From Eudoraea sp. (GTDB lineage Bacteria; Bacteroidota; Bacteroidia; Flavobacteriales; Flavobacteriaceae), in the NCBI GenBank assembly GCA_013042125.1, contig JABDQS010000044.1:1-6823 (forward strand): 6,823 bases of DNA, given 5' to 3'. Both the position numbers and the translations under genes were made by a program. The notes below the pieces were generated by a model. The model was not told the origin of the DNA and made no database searches. It was given only the letters and a program-made list of their open reading frames with translations. Shown one piece after another: positions 6,692 to 6,823 of this stretch. How positions within the stretch are numbered: the stretch's first letter is position 1; the number at the start of each line of letters is the position of its first letter.

Positions 6692-6713
6692 ATCAAAAAA
6701 TCCTATTTTTGAT
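6692..6713. repeat. AT-rich inverted repeat covering the -7 box
   Basis: ATCAAAAA (6692-6699) and TTTTTGAT (6706-6713) are perfect 8-base arms around a 6-base loop (ATCCTA). The right arm contains most of the TATTTTTG box. The AT-only core makes a weak RNA hairpin. It could be an operator over the promoter, or a weak terminator of purA followed by Ts on either strand. Confidence 0.4.
6704..6711 (+). promoter_or_regulatory. Candidate -7 promoter box for the OstA-like gene
   Basis: TATTTTTG is the same 8-mer as the box before the TrmH-family gene. Transcription starting 4 to 7 bases downstream (about 6715-6718) would begin before the proposed TTG start at 6727, giving a leader of roughly 10 bases. 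No TTG is seen at -33. This placement argues that translation does not begin earlier in the open frame that follows the purA stop. Confidence 0.45.
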
Positions 6714-6726
6714 CAAAATTCTGCCC

Positions 6727-6823
6727 TTGAAAAGTACATTGTGCATACTTATTTTCATGCTTACCCTGAGTTGGGTCAAAGCTCAGGATAAAGATCCTAA
6801 ACCCAGGCAGATCAATATTGTAT
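6727..6823 (+). CDS. OstA/LptA-like periplasmic protein, N-terminal 32 residues (3' end beyond right edge)
   Basis: The frame after the purA stop stays open to the right edge. Its last visible residues, PKPRQINIV (24-32), match, from memory, the start of the mature OstA-like proteins of Flavobacteriaceae, which commonly follow purA. That family has the OstA/LptA beta-jellyroll thought to act in lipopolysaccharide transport to the outer membrane. The only ATG in frame (6757) would leave just 9 residues before AQ, too short for a signal peptide. Starting at the TTG at 6727 gives a short basic n-region, a hydrophobic core (STLCILIFMLTLSWV, 3-17) and a signal-peptidase-I-like site after VKA (residue 19). 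I therefore prefer TTG 6727. A further upstream TTG (6709) lies inside the -7 box. The start remains uncertain and the function rests on a very short match and gene order. Confidence 0.6.
   Translation, partial: MKSTLCILIFMLTLSWVKAQDKDPKPRQINIV

Noticed and set aside
6677..6713. Rho-independent terminator after purA
   Set aside because: The GC-containing repeat has only a 3-base loop and no T-run after it, and the second repeat is an AT-only stem. Either could end transcription weakly, but neither fits a standard terminator.
1..6823. Mobile element, CRISPR array, tRNA/rRNA, phage or defence island
   Set aside because: No terminal repeats, transposase or integrase motifs, regular repeat-spacer pattern or structured RNA gene was seen. 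Coding content is continuous housekeeping genes.

Overview
The window looks like ordinary chromosomal DNA from the phylum Bacteroidota, most likely family Flavobacteriaceae. Four things suggest this. The proteins resemble flavobacterial versions of their families. None of the genes has a Shine-Dalgarno sequence before its start. Promoter-like TAnnTTTG (-7) boxes sit just upstream of several starts. The content is moderately AT-rich, with uniform codon use by eye. The genus cannot be named from the sequence alone.

Layout. At the left edge a minus-strand lipoprotein gene (DUF6503-like, 5' end at 397, running off the window) is divergent from everything else. After a 70-base divergent intergenic region, all remaining genes lie on the plus strand: a TrmH/SpoU-family RNA 2'-O-methyltransferase (468-1271), a seven-helix Ste24-type M48 membrane protease (1304-2536), a long bifunctional RelA/SpoT (p)ppGpp synthetase/hydrolase (2578-4785), a Fur-family metalloregulator lacking the structural Cys4 zinc site (4886-5335), adenylosuccinate synthetase PurA (5353-6639), and the first 32 codons of an OstA/LptA-like outer-membrane biogenesis protein (about 6727 to the right edge). 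The only gaps of any size are 398-467, 4786-4885 and 6640-6726. No stretch over 300 bases lacks a gene.

How the genes relate. fur and purA are 17 bases apart and probably co-transcribed. The other plus-strand genes are 32 to 100 bases apart and may be partly co-transcribed, with internal promoters before rel, fur and the OstA-like gene. Rel makes (p)ppGpp, a known inhibitor of PurA in other bacteria, so an alarmone enzyme and one of its classical targets sit close together. The rest is housekeeping: RNA modification, membrane proteolysis, metal sensing and LPS transport.

I saw no mobile element, tRNA, rRNA, CRISPR array, toxin-antitoxin pair or defence locus, and no sign of an undescribed multi-gene system. 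The most interesting signals are small: -7 boxes placed so close to two start codons that the mRNAs could be leaderless, short repeats at the promoters of three genes, a probable TTG start on the OstA-like gene, and the Cys4-less Fur.
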